A DNA stretch of 64,000 nt, taken from Melieria omissa (lineage: Eukaryota; Arthropoda; Insecta; Diptera; Ulidiidae). Each line of letters opens with the position of its first letter. The first letter of the stretch is position 1. Of the stretch, positions 45,050-55,640 are shown piece by piece. The notes under the pieces are model-generated. The model searched no databases. It saw nothing but the letters and a program-made list of their open reading frames with translations, and had not been told where the DNA came from. The stretch is taken from the NCBI GenBank assembly GCA_963971225.1, contig OZ020269.1, positions 28,499,783-28,563,782 on the forward strand, given 5' to 3'. A program made the position numbers and the translations under genes.

Positions 45050-46165
45050 CTCTCCTGGCAGACTGATCTGGGAGACAGCTAATGTTCTTCAAGATCTCTC
45101 GAAGGGCAACCGAGTGATAATACACTCTCGATAGTATTAAGGAAGTGGACAGGTTGCTAAAGGAAGGGTCGCAGGAAAGCCTTTTGGAACTGAACCAATC
45201 TGGCAGACTGATCTGGAACCAATGTTCTTCAGGATCTCTCGAAGGACAACCGAGTGATAATACACTCTCGATAGTAATAAGGAAGTGGACAGCTTGCTAA
45301 AGGAAGGGCCGCAGGAAAGCCCTTTGGAACTGAACCAACCTGGCAGACTAATCTGAGAGACAGCTTATGTTCTTAAGGACCTTTCGAAGAACAACCGAAT
45401 GACAATACCCTTGCGATAGTAATGAAGAAGCAGACTGAAGGCCGCAAGACAGTCCTTTGGAACTGAACCAACCTGGCAGACTGATCTGAGAGACAGCTTA
45501 TGTTCTTAAGGACCTTTCGGAGAACAACCGAATGACAACACCTTCGCGATAGTAAGGAAGAAGCAGACTGAAGGCCGCAAGGTAGCCCCTTGGAGTTGAA
45601 TCAACCTGGCAGACTGAGATGTAATACATTCGCGATAAAGATGATACACTCGCGATAAAAACAACGATGCGGACAGGTTGCTGAAGGAAGGGCCGTAGGT
45701 TTGGAACTGAACCAACCTGGCAGACTGATCTGGAAGACAGCTAATGTTCTTCAGGATCTCTCGAAGGACAACTGAATGATAATATAGTCGCGATAGTCAT
45801 GAAGAAGCAGACAGATTACTGAAAGCCGCACGACAGCCCTTTGGAACCTAAATAACCTGGCAGACTGAACTGGGAGAAAGCTAATGTTCTTCAGGATCCC
45901 TCAAAGGGCAACAGAGCGATGATACACTGGATCCTTGCGCACTGTTAACAAAATGATAATGAAAAAGCGGACTGGTTAAAGGAAGAAGGGATCGGAAGAT
46001 AGCCCTTTGGACTTGAATCAATCGTAGAAGCCAGCAAAATACATTGCCGGCATTGTGTCAGACATGAAAATAAACCCGTTCTGTATGAATTGTATGGGCT
46101 GTAGTCCAATATATTGGACATTGTGACTGAAAGGGTTAAGTAAGGAGCCAAGTAAGTAAGTGGTT
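45050..46165. repeat. minisatellite, about 7 units of 110-144 bp, with LINE-like tail
   Basis: Unit marker ACCTGGCAGACTGATCTG recurs at about 45057, 45201, 45341, 45474, 45608, 45718 and 45858; units share GACAGCTAATGTTCTTCAGG and CGAAGGACAACCGA. The array is followed by a segment also found at 49565-49645 and then by CCAAGTAAGTAAGTGG at about 46148. Confidence 0.88.
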
Positions 46166-46966
46166 CCACACAGCAGCCCAGCGCTGCTCTAAAATATACT
46201 GTGCAAAGTATTCTGAGAGAAAATCGATGTACCTTCTAAATTGAGGCAAAGGCGAACTAGAACTCATGAAAGGTATCTTGAATGGCCACTGTGTACTAAA
46301 CTTGCATAATTAACTATGCAGGTTCTGATGAAGAAACATTCATACACCAAATAACGAAAAACGTGTGTTATCAGCCGGAAAAAGGTAAAAGACGGAACAC
46401 AAATGTTTTGAGAACCTAAAGAGAGCGTTGCCATCAATGAGAAATAACTTCAGAGGGGACAACACCAGTTTTTAAGTATAAATTTGTATTTTTAATTTTG
46501 TAAGGGAATCACAGGAGCTTCTTGTCTTCTTCTGGAAAATTCTTGGCTACATGTGCAATAATAGACCCTATTGTTCCAAGAAGATTCAATAGGGTATATG
46601 TCCTTTTATCAATGTGTAGATAAACGACAGAGATTGAATCGGCTCAACATTGTTTCTGGCTACTAATTTTCTCTCATCATCTCTCATCTGTTAAGTATTA
46701 AGAGTTACATTTACCATAGAAGGTATTTGTCAATTCGATAAACTTGTAAATATGAAAGATTTCAGTTTTAATATAGTATATTAAAATTTTGCGCTTAGCA
46801 CCCAATCACTCATTTAATGTTAGTAAGGTTAGGTTACAAAAGTGGTGAGTACGACAAAAGTGGTGCGCTACCACTCGAAGACCCTGTTGAGTCCATTGTG
46901 ATTCATTTATACCCTCAGTTTGGATTCAGTGCCTTTATTTTTCAGTTCAGTTCTCTGTAGCAGACA

Positions 46967-47120
46967 CAGTGGCGGATTCAGAGGTGGTTTTGGGGGTTGA
47001 ACCGCCCCGCGAAATATTAGGGTCGACTTTAAAACTACATGCAAGTTAAAAGACATTTTATAAATATTAAAAAAATACTTTTTGAAATCCCCCCAGAAAT
47101 ATTTTTTGAATCCGCCCCTG
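46967..47120. mobile_element. hAT-type MITE, older copy
   Basis: 154 bp from CAGTGGCGGATTCAG to TGAATCCGCCCCTG, an inverted pair. Shares ends and inner AAAACTACATGCAAGTTAAA-like text with the 5355 element in opposite orientation. The flanks match only poorly as an 8-bp duplication, so it is probably older. Confidence 0.65.
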
Positions 47121-47199
47121 CACAAATAGGTTCTTTTCTGAACCATATGATCATGCCAAGGTTGCTAGCTAGATTCCCAATTTATATTTCACAACAAAC

Positions 47200-49890
47200 T
47201 ATTTAAAAATAAAAATAAAACAACGTCTTCAAGACACATAAAACCCCCTCGCGAACGACTCCAACAGGCAAAACTTATCATTTAATTAGCTTTGCGAGCT
47301 TTTCGATACTAATCGTAACTAACGAACCCTTGTTGTCATTCAAATTTAATGCTGCGCGAGTTTTTCGGGTGACGCCATCAAACGCGCTTAGTTAACAAAT
47401 TGTCTACGTCAAAATGTAGACAACGGTAAAATGCACAGCGCCAAACGAGTGCAAATATGAGTCGTTTTTTTTTATTTCAATTTCCGCTACTCGAAGCTTG
47501 CCAGTCAAATTTGTGCATTAATTTCAATGTGAAATGCGGCCATTAAAGTTGTTGTTGTTCGTTTTTTATCTACCTTACAGAAACACGCACACACACACAC
47601 ACATAGATTTGCACAAACACACACACACATGTACAGCTGTTTAGCATTGACATATTTTGACAGTTCTTTGATGTGTTAATTTTTTTATACAAACTTGTCA
47701 TTTATTGCTGTTGTTGTAGTTGATCTCTGTTTTATGTTTTAATTGTTGATTTTATGGCTGATGACCGCAAGCGTGCTTCATGTTCACAACATACAAGAAT
47801 ACAGGGGGAGGGGACGGGGGGGGGGGAACGAAATAAGAGGCGAAAAACTCAAAAAATCATTGTCACTTTTGAGTTAAATTCTCAGCTTGAATTTGTCAGC
47901 ATTTGCAAAAAACCACAACAAACTGAAAATCAACAATGTTCAATATGTATTTGCTTTTGTTATTACTGCCGCTGTTGTTGTTGTTGTTGGCAATGGTGTA
48001 ATGGCTTATTGCTTACTGCCGTTTGGTGTATGGATTTTTCGTACAGCTGACATCATGATGTCACACGTTGTATGCTTCCATGGCTGTTGTTGCTTGCTAG
48101 CTATCTATTGTTGTTGTTGTTTGTTGTTGCTGCTATTGGTTGGTGGTCGACGCGATTTGCCAACGGAAATGGCTTTGCCGCGTACGTGTGCGCATCCGGC
48201 AATTAATGCGCTAATGCGGCTTCGATTTGCATGTGTTGGTGCACTGGCGAGCGTGTGAGGTCACACCAGCACTAAAATCATTTGATTTACGCGCTTTTTG
48301 TCCAAGCGTAACCCAAATATCGCTCGAGACGCTTGCCGAATGCGCTAATTAACGGCTTTTTGACATTGCTGCTAAACAGCTACTCGACTTGCCGCTTGAT
48401 GTGCCATTAAATTTATGATGCATTTTAAATAGCACACACACACAGACACACACATAGCGGCGGGTCACTCAACCCAACCAAACTTAGCGCCAACTCAAGC
48501 TCGAGAACGAACGCCCAATCCGCGTCACATTTACATACTTGAAGGCATTCCGCTCCCAATCCCCAATCCCCACTCAATTACTAATTTACACCAATAGCCC
48601 AGCGAAAGGCTCAGCCAACCAGGCAGCCAACTAGTCGGCCGGCCGACCGGCCACCGCTCAGCCGCACAACAAGAACAAGAAGCTGTGAACGTTAATGCCT
48701 TCTATTTTGAGATTTTGACACCATTTTAATTAGCATTTGATTAGCATCGGCTGTTGCGATACGCCTTTCGACTTTCGGTTTCGTTTTCAGTAACTGCTCA
48801 CACACACAAACACACACACAACGCACGCAAACGACCGCGTTGAGCGCACATTCTGGGTTCGTATTAATGAGCCGAGAAAATGGTCTGCCTGCATTTCTTT
48901 TCTGTTCAATTTGTGTTTCCTCTAAATTGGGCCATTTGAAAAATATGATCCCTTTTTTTTCTGTGAAATTATGATTTTTTTTTATGAATTAATGTAATTG
49001 GATGCCGTTCACAATGAATGATATAGCTTTGTGCGCCATATTTGGAATTTCGTGCTTGGATTATTCTAAACTTTTAATTGTTGTTGTTCGTTTTGTTTGT
49101 TGTCTGGCAGCGGCCACATATGTGCAGCAACCTTATCAGACATTACACAATTTTTGTTGAGGAATACACTCAGCAAGAATAAGGAAAGCGAACACGAAAT
49201 GCAGTCAAGAAAGCTCGCGACCAAACGACTTTTCTATCAATAAAATCAATGAAGCGATAAAAAATGTGTCGATGTGTCTGAATCGGTTGTAACAACCGAT
49301 AAGAATTACTCTAAGTTCAGCTTCTTTAAACTTCTAAGTGACGAGGTTTTCGTCACGTTCTGGTAATTGAAGCAAAGTTTTATTCAGAAGTTGCATATAA
49401 ATTTTATTGTTTGCTTACTAACAGTCAAAACATAAAACTCAGAAAGGAAACAGTTTCAGTTCCCTAGTTTCAGTCATTTTCAAGTTTCAAATTCACGAAA
49501 CACTTTAATAGGACTTTTGATATAGGTGGCAACACTTATGTAAGGCGTAGTGCCTTAAGCCTTTCCGACATGAAAATAACAGCTCGCTTTATGAATTGTA
49601 TGGGCTGCAGTCGAATATATTGGACATTGTGACTGAAAGGGTTAAAAAGGGAACGCTTGCCCAATTTCCAGTTAAAATTTTATGAAATTTGGTTCACTGA
49701 AAGCGAAGTTATTGTGTGTGAAGTGCCATGGGGAGAAAAATTAGTATTAAACAAAGAGTTCGTTTAGAGTAACTTTTGTTTCAAACTTGGTAATATTTTT
49801 ACTGAAACATTGCAATTGATGATCCAAGTTTATGGTGACGATTGGTTATCTCTTCAACTGGAGAAATCAGAGGCGCCTGCAGAGAACAAA
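47200..49890. other. intergenic, microsatellites, no gene
   Basis: CA microsatellites at about 47586-47604 and 48435-48455; a G run (GGGGAGGGGACGGGGGGGGGG) at about 47805-47826; GTT/GCT repeats at 47965-48135. 48250-48700 is G+C-richer. 49565-49645 repeats the segment found at 46060-46139. No protein signature. Confidence 0.4.
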
Positions 49891-49892
49891 CA

Positions 49893-50316
49893 GCCGGCCT
49901 CGATAATTCAGCGGATAGTGCGTTGGCTTCTCATACCAGAGACACTAGGTTCGAATCCTAGCTTAAGGTAGTGAAGCACTCGTCTACTTTTACCGTTATC
50001 CACGTCAAGCAAATGATGACAGGCAATGGAAAAAACCTCCTAGTGTGAACGAATCGTATTCGGCGTTAAACTGTAGGTCCCCTCGCCCCGCGTTTCCGCC
50101 ATCCGCATGAAATGTGTGTTGTAACACGTGTTGTAAAAAAAAACAGGAGTATCACTCTACCCTATCCTTTCCCTTCTCCTATTCTCACCCATGGACATAG
50201 AACAATGGTCCAAGTGGACTGAGTGCTATGGAAGACTTGTAGCCTTTCTTCCTACCATCACATCATCATCATCATTAACCCGGAAACGAATTGTTATGAC
50301 CAGTTAAGTAAGTAAG
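49893..50316 (+). repeat. tRNA-derived SINE (family B), full length
   Basis: Head: A-box AATTCAGCGGATAGTGCG (about 49905) and B-box AGGTTCGAATCCTAGC (about 49947). Body contains CGGCGTTAAACTGTAGGTCC, matching the core of family A. Ends with a CAT/ATC repeat, then CCAGTTAAGTAAGTAAG (50300-50316), the same tail as LINE relics. Confidence 0.85.
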
Positions 50317-50329
50317 CAATTGGTATCCT

Positions 50330-50800
50330 GTTACAGAGTTCAACAAGTCGTATACGCGATTTAAGAATGGTCGTAAACACATAAACGATGAACGACTTGT
50401 TGACCAACCTAAACCACCGCAGATTTCATTAAAACTGTAATTGAATTTATCAAAGATAAAACAAACATTTCTTTTAAATTCTTGAAATTGGAGTTAAGGC
50501 TCTCAATAACCTCAATTTATTGCTTTTTAAATAAACATTTGGCTAAAGAAAAATGTGCGCGCGGTTTGTTCCGCACGAGTTGATTAATGACATCACATTG
50601 ATCGGCACTTGTGACTCATCTTTTTATTTCATTAAAACCGCATTTCAACCATCAACCACTCTCCGTTTTCATCTGATGTGGCACTATGTGACTTTTAGAG
50701 TTTCAAAAAAATGCATTTTTCAACGAAAGGAAAGCGTAGAAGCCATGTAAACCACTTGTTCAATCTCAAAGAACTATTACAATCTTTTTCAAATAGAAAC
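50330..50800 (+). pseudogene. mariner-type transposase relic
   Basis: Readable in several frames: TRFKNGRKHINDERLVDQPK (end of the DNA-binding part), IKDKTNISFKFLKLELRLSI, KCARGLFRT, and DVALCDF followed by FKKMHF near the end (third catalytic Asp area). Order is right for a mariner-family transposase, but no frame is intact. Confidence 0.6.
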
Positions 50801-51920
50801 TACACCCCGTCTCAAAATTATAACCGCACTAGATTTTTACTAATATCTTTTGTTGTGGGTATCAGAACATGTTTCTACTTTTACCGTTAGATAAGTGGGT
50901 TGACAGCAATTGTTAAGGATCAAGAACAACAACAACATTCTCACACAGAAAAATTTACATACGGGAAATACCGCTATTGCAAAATTATAACCGCATTTAT
51001 AAAGCAATTAAAATATTTTACATTAGGAGATGTTAGCTTCTAAATACCAAAATTGTTTCTTCATAAATTTTCATAATTTGTTTCAGTTATTTTTTGAAGT
51101 GTATCAAATAAAAATGCACAATTCATGTAAATATTTATGTGTGTGTGTGTGTGACTGTGTGTATAATGAAAGTCAATGGAGGTCACTATGTCTACGATTA
51201 ATAGATAATCGAGAGAAAGCAATGCGTTTTGAAGCTTACAATGGGTTGAATTACAGAGACAGCTGAGTCTCAGATAGAACATAAAAGCTAGATTCAGAAT
51301 CTCATAAACCACACTAAAACCAGAGTAGCAGAGTTAACTTGCAGTGAATTTAAAAAGCGACTTTAAAGTAAATTGCATTTATATGAAGGACGGATTTCCT
51401 TGCGAATACAATTTTGAGAGCAGACAATTTAAAATGTCAGTAAGGACAAAGCAATATTAGGATTCATATCTGAATTCCATGTAAGTTTTGCCAGAATTGG
51501 TAATTAGCCCATCTCTAGCAGTTTTAGGTGATCTGTCATAGGTTGCCATGGGGCATTCCCTAGAAAAGACAGTTGCATATGTGTCAGTTTATTAGTAGTG
51601 GTAGAGCGCCTTCTGTGCATCCGTAGCTGTTAGGTAGGAGGTGTTGTCAGAAAACGCTAAGGTTGGCGTATTTGATGAGCTCTTTTTGGATGATGTCTGT
51701 GCTGTGACATGTCTGTTAGACCGAATAAGCACTGCTAGTGTTGTTGTTGTTGTGATAGTACGGCTACTGGATGTAAAAGTTTGCTGCTAACTACTAATCA
51801 CAACTGATTGAAGTGGGAAGAACATAGAACCTTATCCAAAGCTAAAGAATTTGACTGAATAATGCTAAAGAGATGGAAAACAATAAGATAGAAAGAAAAC
51901 TGATAATTTAGGAGAGTGCT

Positions 51921-52002
51921 GTACCAAGGCAGGTAGGAATCGAACCCATGACCTCTGGAATAAAAGCACATTGCACTTCACATTGGACTACCCAGGCTGT
52001 CG
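51921..52002 (-). repeat. tRNA-like SINE head
   Basis: Minus strand: GGGTAGTCCAATGTGAAGTG (A-box side) and GGGTTCGATTCCTACCTGCC (B-box and T-stem) with correct spacing. The acceptor stem is imperfect; a SINE head rather than a working tRNA gene. Confidence 0.6.
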
Positions 52003-52226
52003 AATGATGTAACTGTGAAAATTGCAAACTTTTCATAACATTGCAAGGAAAGCAACTTAGTTTTTAAAAAAGTCTTACTTTTTTATGGACTTAAACTTCA
52101 TTGAATGAAAATTTAGAACTTTATTATGTCTCGATGTTTCCCGAATACCGGACAAGATGTCGAAGGATAAAGTACGTAGGTAGTGACTGCCTCTGTGTGG
52201 GACACACATGGCACAAATTTTACCCG

Positions 52227-52277
52227 TTTGAAATGTGTGTTTTCAACATGTGTTACAACACACATTTCAAACGGATG
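52227..52277. repeat. perfect inverted repeat, 18-bp arms
   Basis: CCGTTTGAAATGTGTGTT and its exact reverse complement are separated by about 15 bases. Part of the arm (GAAATGTGTGTT) also occurs in the SINE at 50107. Confidence 0.85.
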
Positions 52278-52631
52278 GGGGAAGGGAGAAGGAAGCTGCA
52301 GTTCACTGGGTTGGCACATAAATGCATATCAAAAGCAGAGATGTTTGAACTTTTGCATGTAAACCTTTTTCACAAGAAAGTCATTTAAAAATCATAACAA
52401 AAATTAATAGAAAATCTATTAAAGCAGTGTGTTGCCTACCAAAATTCCTTGAAAATCACAACAAACCAACCAACCTACCAAAGCCTTAATTTATGAAACG
52501 AAGCTACCAATATTGGTCCAAAATGGCAACACTGATCCCAACGGCAGCTGGTAGTTGGCAGTTTTTCTTTGACACTAGTGTGTTTCTGATTATTCTCATC
52601 CGATTTAGAAGTAGACCAGTGTTTAACCAGT

Positions 52632-52712
52632 CTAAAGAGAGGATTCGAACCTAGGGCTTCTGGCATGAAAAGCTACCACGCTACTCGCTAGACTGTTGAG
52701 ACCAGCCTGTCA
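52632..52712 (-). repeat. tRNA-like SINE head, second
   Basis: Minus strand: CTAGCGAGTAGCGTGGTAGC (A-box side), TTTTCATGCCAGAAGCCC (anticodon-arm region) and TAGGTTCGAATCCTC (B-box). Same orientation and similar layout to the head at 51921-52002. Confidence 0.6.
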
Positions 52713-53179
52713 ACAAACAAAGAAGTTTTCCCTATGTCACTATCATTAAAATTTTTTTGAACCCCTAAAGAAGTTAATGAAATGATAAGAACCTATCAGT
52801 GACCTTTTAGCCACTTGAAGTGTCAATATTCAGCCTTCTAAAAATATTAACATAAACTAAGAAGTAGGTCATTTAATAAAACTTTAAAGACAATTCAATT
52901 CAATAATCTATTTTTGCTAAACATTCTTTTGACATTCGATTTGACTTTGGCGAAATGTTGTTCATTACATATTCAGTCTAATGTGGTTATTTGTTGTGCT
53001 CATATTCAGCACTGCCATTTCATTTTCACTAATAACCAGTTACAGACCGCTAATCAACTTTTGAACGTACGCAAAATCAGCCACAACCGGCCTTTTATGG
53101 CTCGAGTGACATCATAACACAGCGGCGCGTCATGCGTATATTTTATGATAATTGTCGCTGTTAGGTTTCTGTGAAAATA

Positions 53180-54310
53180 AAATATTGCATTCACAATAGG
53201 GTCCAGACAGCCATCGAGCATTGCCAAACATAACCATACTCAATGCGCTTAAGGACGGCTGAAGCGTTGTTTACACGGCATGATTATGATTGTGGCACCA
53301 ACAAAACGCCGCACAACGAGCTGGTGCGAAGCTGTGAATTCCTATGGAAAACGCATGCAACGCTGCAACAATTGACATGCCCGCCAGTCGATTGCAATGC
53401 ATGCAACGTGCCGGGTAATTAATGCCAAGTTTATGTAATGTTTATTTTTATTGATAATTAAAATTTAATTGCCTGCTGACACTTATTGTTGAAGGCATGT
53501 TTGCAGCGCTCACAGCACCTTTCGTGGGACCAACAAGCAACCGAAACGTAATCCCGCTCAGGTTCCATTGTGCATGCGTGCCCAGGAGGCGCGCACAGCA
53601 CAGCACCTGCAACAACAACCGCGAACGCAGCGTTAAACTGATAGATGCACACAAATATTTACTTGCTTCCTGTCTCATGTTTATGTTCTTTGATTTTCTG
53701 GTATCAAAGTCCTTGTCGGCTCAACTGCTCAATGCTCGCCCAATTTGCATGACAATTTCGTGGAGTGCCCGTTGCCGCTGTCGACGTCAACGTCGACGAC
53801 AGCAGCTGCGAAGGCAACGTGACTGCGCACTGCAACACGTCGCATCGATTATTACGCAAAACGGGAGACGGCCGACTACGACGACGACAACGGCGAGTGT
53901 ATTTTTATTTTTACGACACCAAAGTAGGGCAGCATCTCGAAAATGTGCGATGGAAAGTGTTGAGAACATTAAACATTGGAATTTCGAAAATTGTAACGAA
54001 GACGCGCGGCGACAGGCTTATGCGCTCATAATTTCGAACAAGCGGCAAGCGGCTGCGAGGGGCAAATTACAAAACATCGACTGCAGCTGACGTCGACGCT
54101 GACACCAGGCGACGCAAGAAACTTGCACACTTTACTAAATTCAAGTGTGATGAAATTTTTAAACACGCGCACTTAAATGCTTAGACGAACAAGCGCCGAC
54201 ACCCCGCACACTGGTTGGCAGATGAAGTCGGTTGGACTTGGGACGCAGCCACCGCCATAAAACTGCACTTGCGCGGCCCATGCATCACTTTTGACTGCTG
54301 CAGATAAACT
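53180..54310. other. G+C-rich block with overlapping open frames
   Basis: Higher G+C than the flanks, with a 197-codon open frame at 53497-54090 (+) and shorter ones on the other strand. No domain, signal peptide or splice pattern I recognise; CAG/CGA repeats inflate the frames. It could be a promoter or a distant 5' exon (for example of Dg, 9 kb away) or a non-coding transcript. Confidence 0.25.
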
Positions 54311-54649
54311 TGAGTGTGTTGGGCAAAAGTTTGTTGTGTGCCAGATTTGAATACAAGAAAATTTTCAAAAAATTGATTCCGAGTATTCGAGTAGAAAAAC
54401 TAATGCTAAGTTCAACACAACAAGATGATTTGCTGCAGTTCAGAACTGTTTTTGATGTTATTAAAACTACATCCAGAGATTTAACAGCGAATTGTCTGTC
54501 CGATAGTACCAGGATATCTCGAAGCGATATCCCATTGCGCAGATTTCTCTGACCTTGGCCTGAAAGACGCTGCAGTAGCAGCCGGAGCTTTAAATTCGCC
54601 TGCCTTGCCAAACAACTTGGATCGGCGCGTAAGAAATCATTTTCAGTGC

Positions 54650-55135
54650 TGAAGCAATTTTCTGGTTAAATGATTTCGCGAACAAACAAAATGACTACCT
54701 TTGGGAAGAGAGCAATCCATAGTAGTATCAAGAAACGCCATTGAATGTGGAGAAAGTTGTTGTTTGGTGTGGATTTCTTTGGACAGACAAGGATTAAGTC
54801 ATTACACCATAAATCTTACGAAACAAGAACGGCCAGACAGCTGGACTGTCAGTGGCAAATGCTATCCAGTTATGACTTTTTTGGCCTCAATTGAGTGACA
54901 TGGACCTGGATGCCATATGGTTCCAACACGATTACGCAATGCGTCACGTAAACGGGCGATAATTTGGAGTTATTTTCTTTGGCGGCTGGTTTATGGCAAC
55001 GTAAAAACAACAATAAAAAAACAACAACAAAACAATTGGAGAACAATATATTCTAAATTATGGTTGCTATCCAGCCCAATTAGACCAGAGTTAGGCAAAG
55101 TTGTGCCTCTCGGACCGAGTCTTGTAAATTAATCC
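54650..55135 (+). pseudogene. mariner/Tc1-superfamily transposase relic
   Basis: In changing frames: LNDFANKQNDYLWEESNP, then CLVWISLDRQG (equivalent to 'TVWCGFWAGGI'), SWTVSGKCYPVMTF ('AVTVNGERYRxMITDF') and LSDMDLDAIWFQHDYAMRHV ('DMDLDDMWFQQDGATCHTA'), the second catalytic Asp block. This belongs to the mariner-like group with FQQDGATCHTA-type proteins, different from the other mariners here. Frameshifts and stops; no terminal repeats found. Confidence 0.75.
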
Positions 55136-55162
55136 GCTGAGACTATTTGAATGATATCGTTT

Positions 55163-55640
55163 TTAACCCTTTAAGTTTATATATTGGTCCTTTCAATAGT
55201 TTGAAGCCTTACATAGGCATAATAAAAAAATAACTAAATATTTAAGTTTAAAAACAGATAAAGATACACATTTTTTAATGGCATATCTGTACATAGTAAG
55301 GAAAAAAGAAGCAGAAAAACTGGGAGACATTTTTTATTTGACTTTTTACTTCAATTCAGATAAATTTTTTTTTTATATTTTGGCTGAAGTAAATGAAGAA
55401 ATATTAAAATTTTAATGATTTATCTAACTTTAATTTATTAATTTTGATGTTTAAGTAATTATTACAGCCAGAAGGATATGGTTGCTGTCATGTGACAACA
55501 CTCTAAAAAAAACAGGGTTCGGTGACGAAAATTAAAAAATTATTATGGCATGTTGTTATTGTTGTAACCGCACAAAAGACTAAATAAATGAATTTCAAAT
55601 GTTAACTTTCCCCAGTAAAAAACTGTAGCGAAAGGGTTAA
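55163..55640. mobile_element. TTAA-flanked element, possible piggyBac-like MITE
   Basis: 470 bp between TTAA sites with ends CCCTTTAAG and CCCTTTCGC (inverted). The inverted symmetry continues outward as TATCGTTTT on both sides. Similar to the 21606-22122 element but more diverged. Confidence 0.45.

Noticed and set aside
49893..49970. A functional tRNA gene
   Set aside because: A and B boxes are good but acceptor pairing is poor and a SINE body and tail follow.
53497..54090. 197-codon open frame as a protein gene
   Set aside because: No domain or signal; Arg/Gln-rich runs come from CGA/CAG repeats; overlapping long frames on both strands point to base composition.
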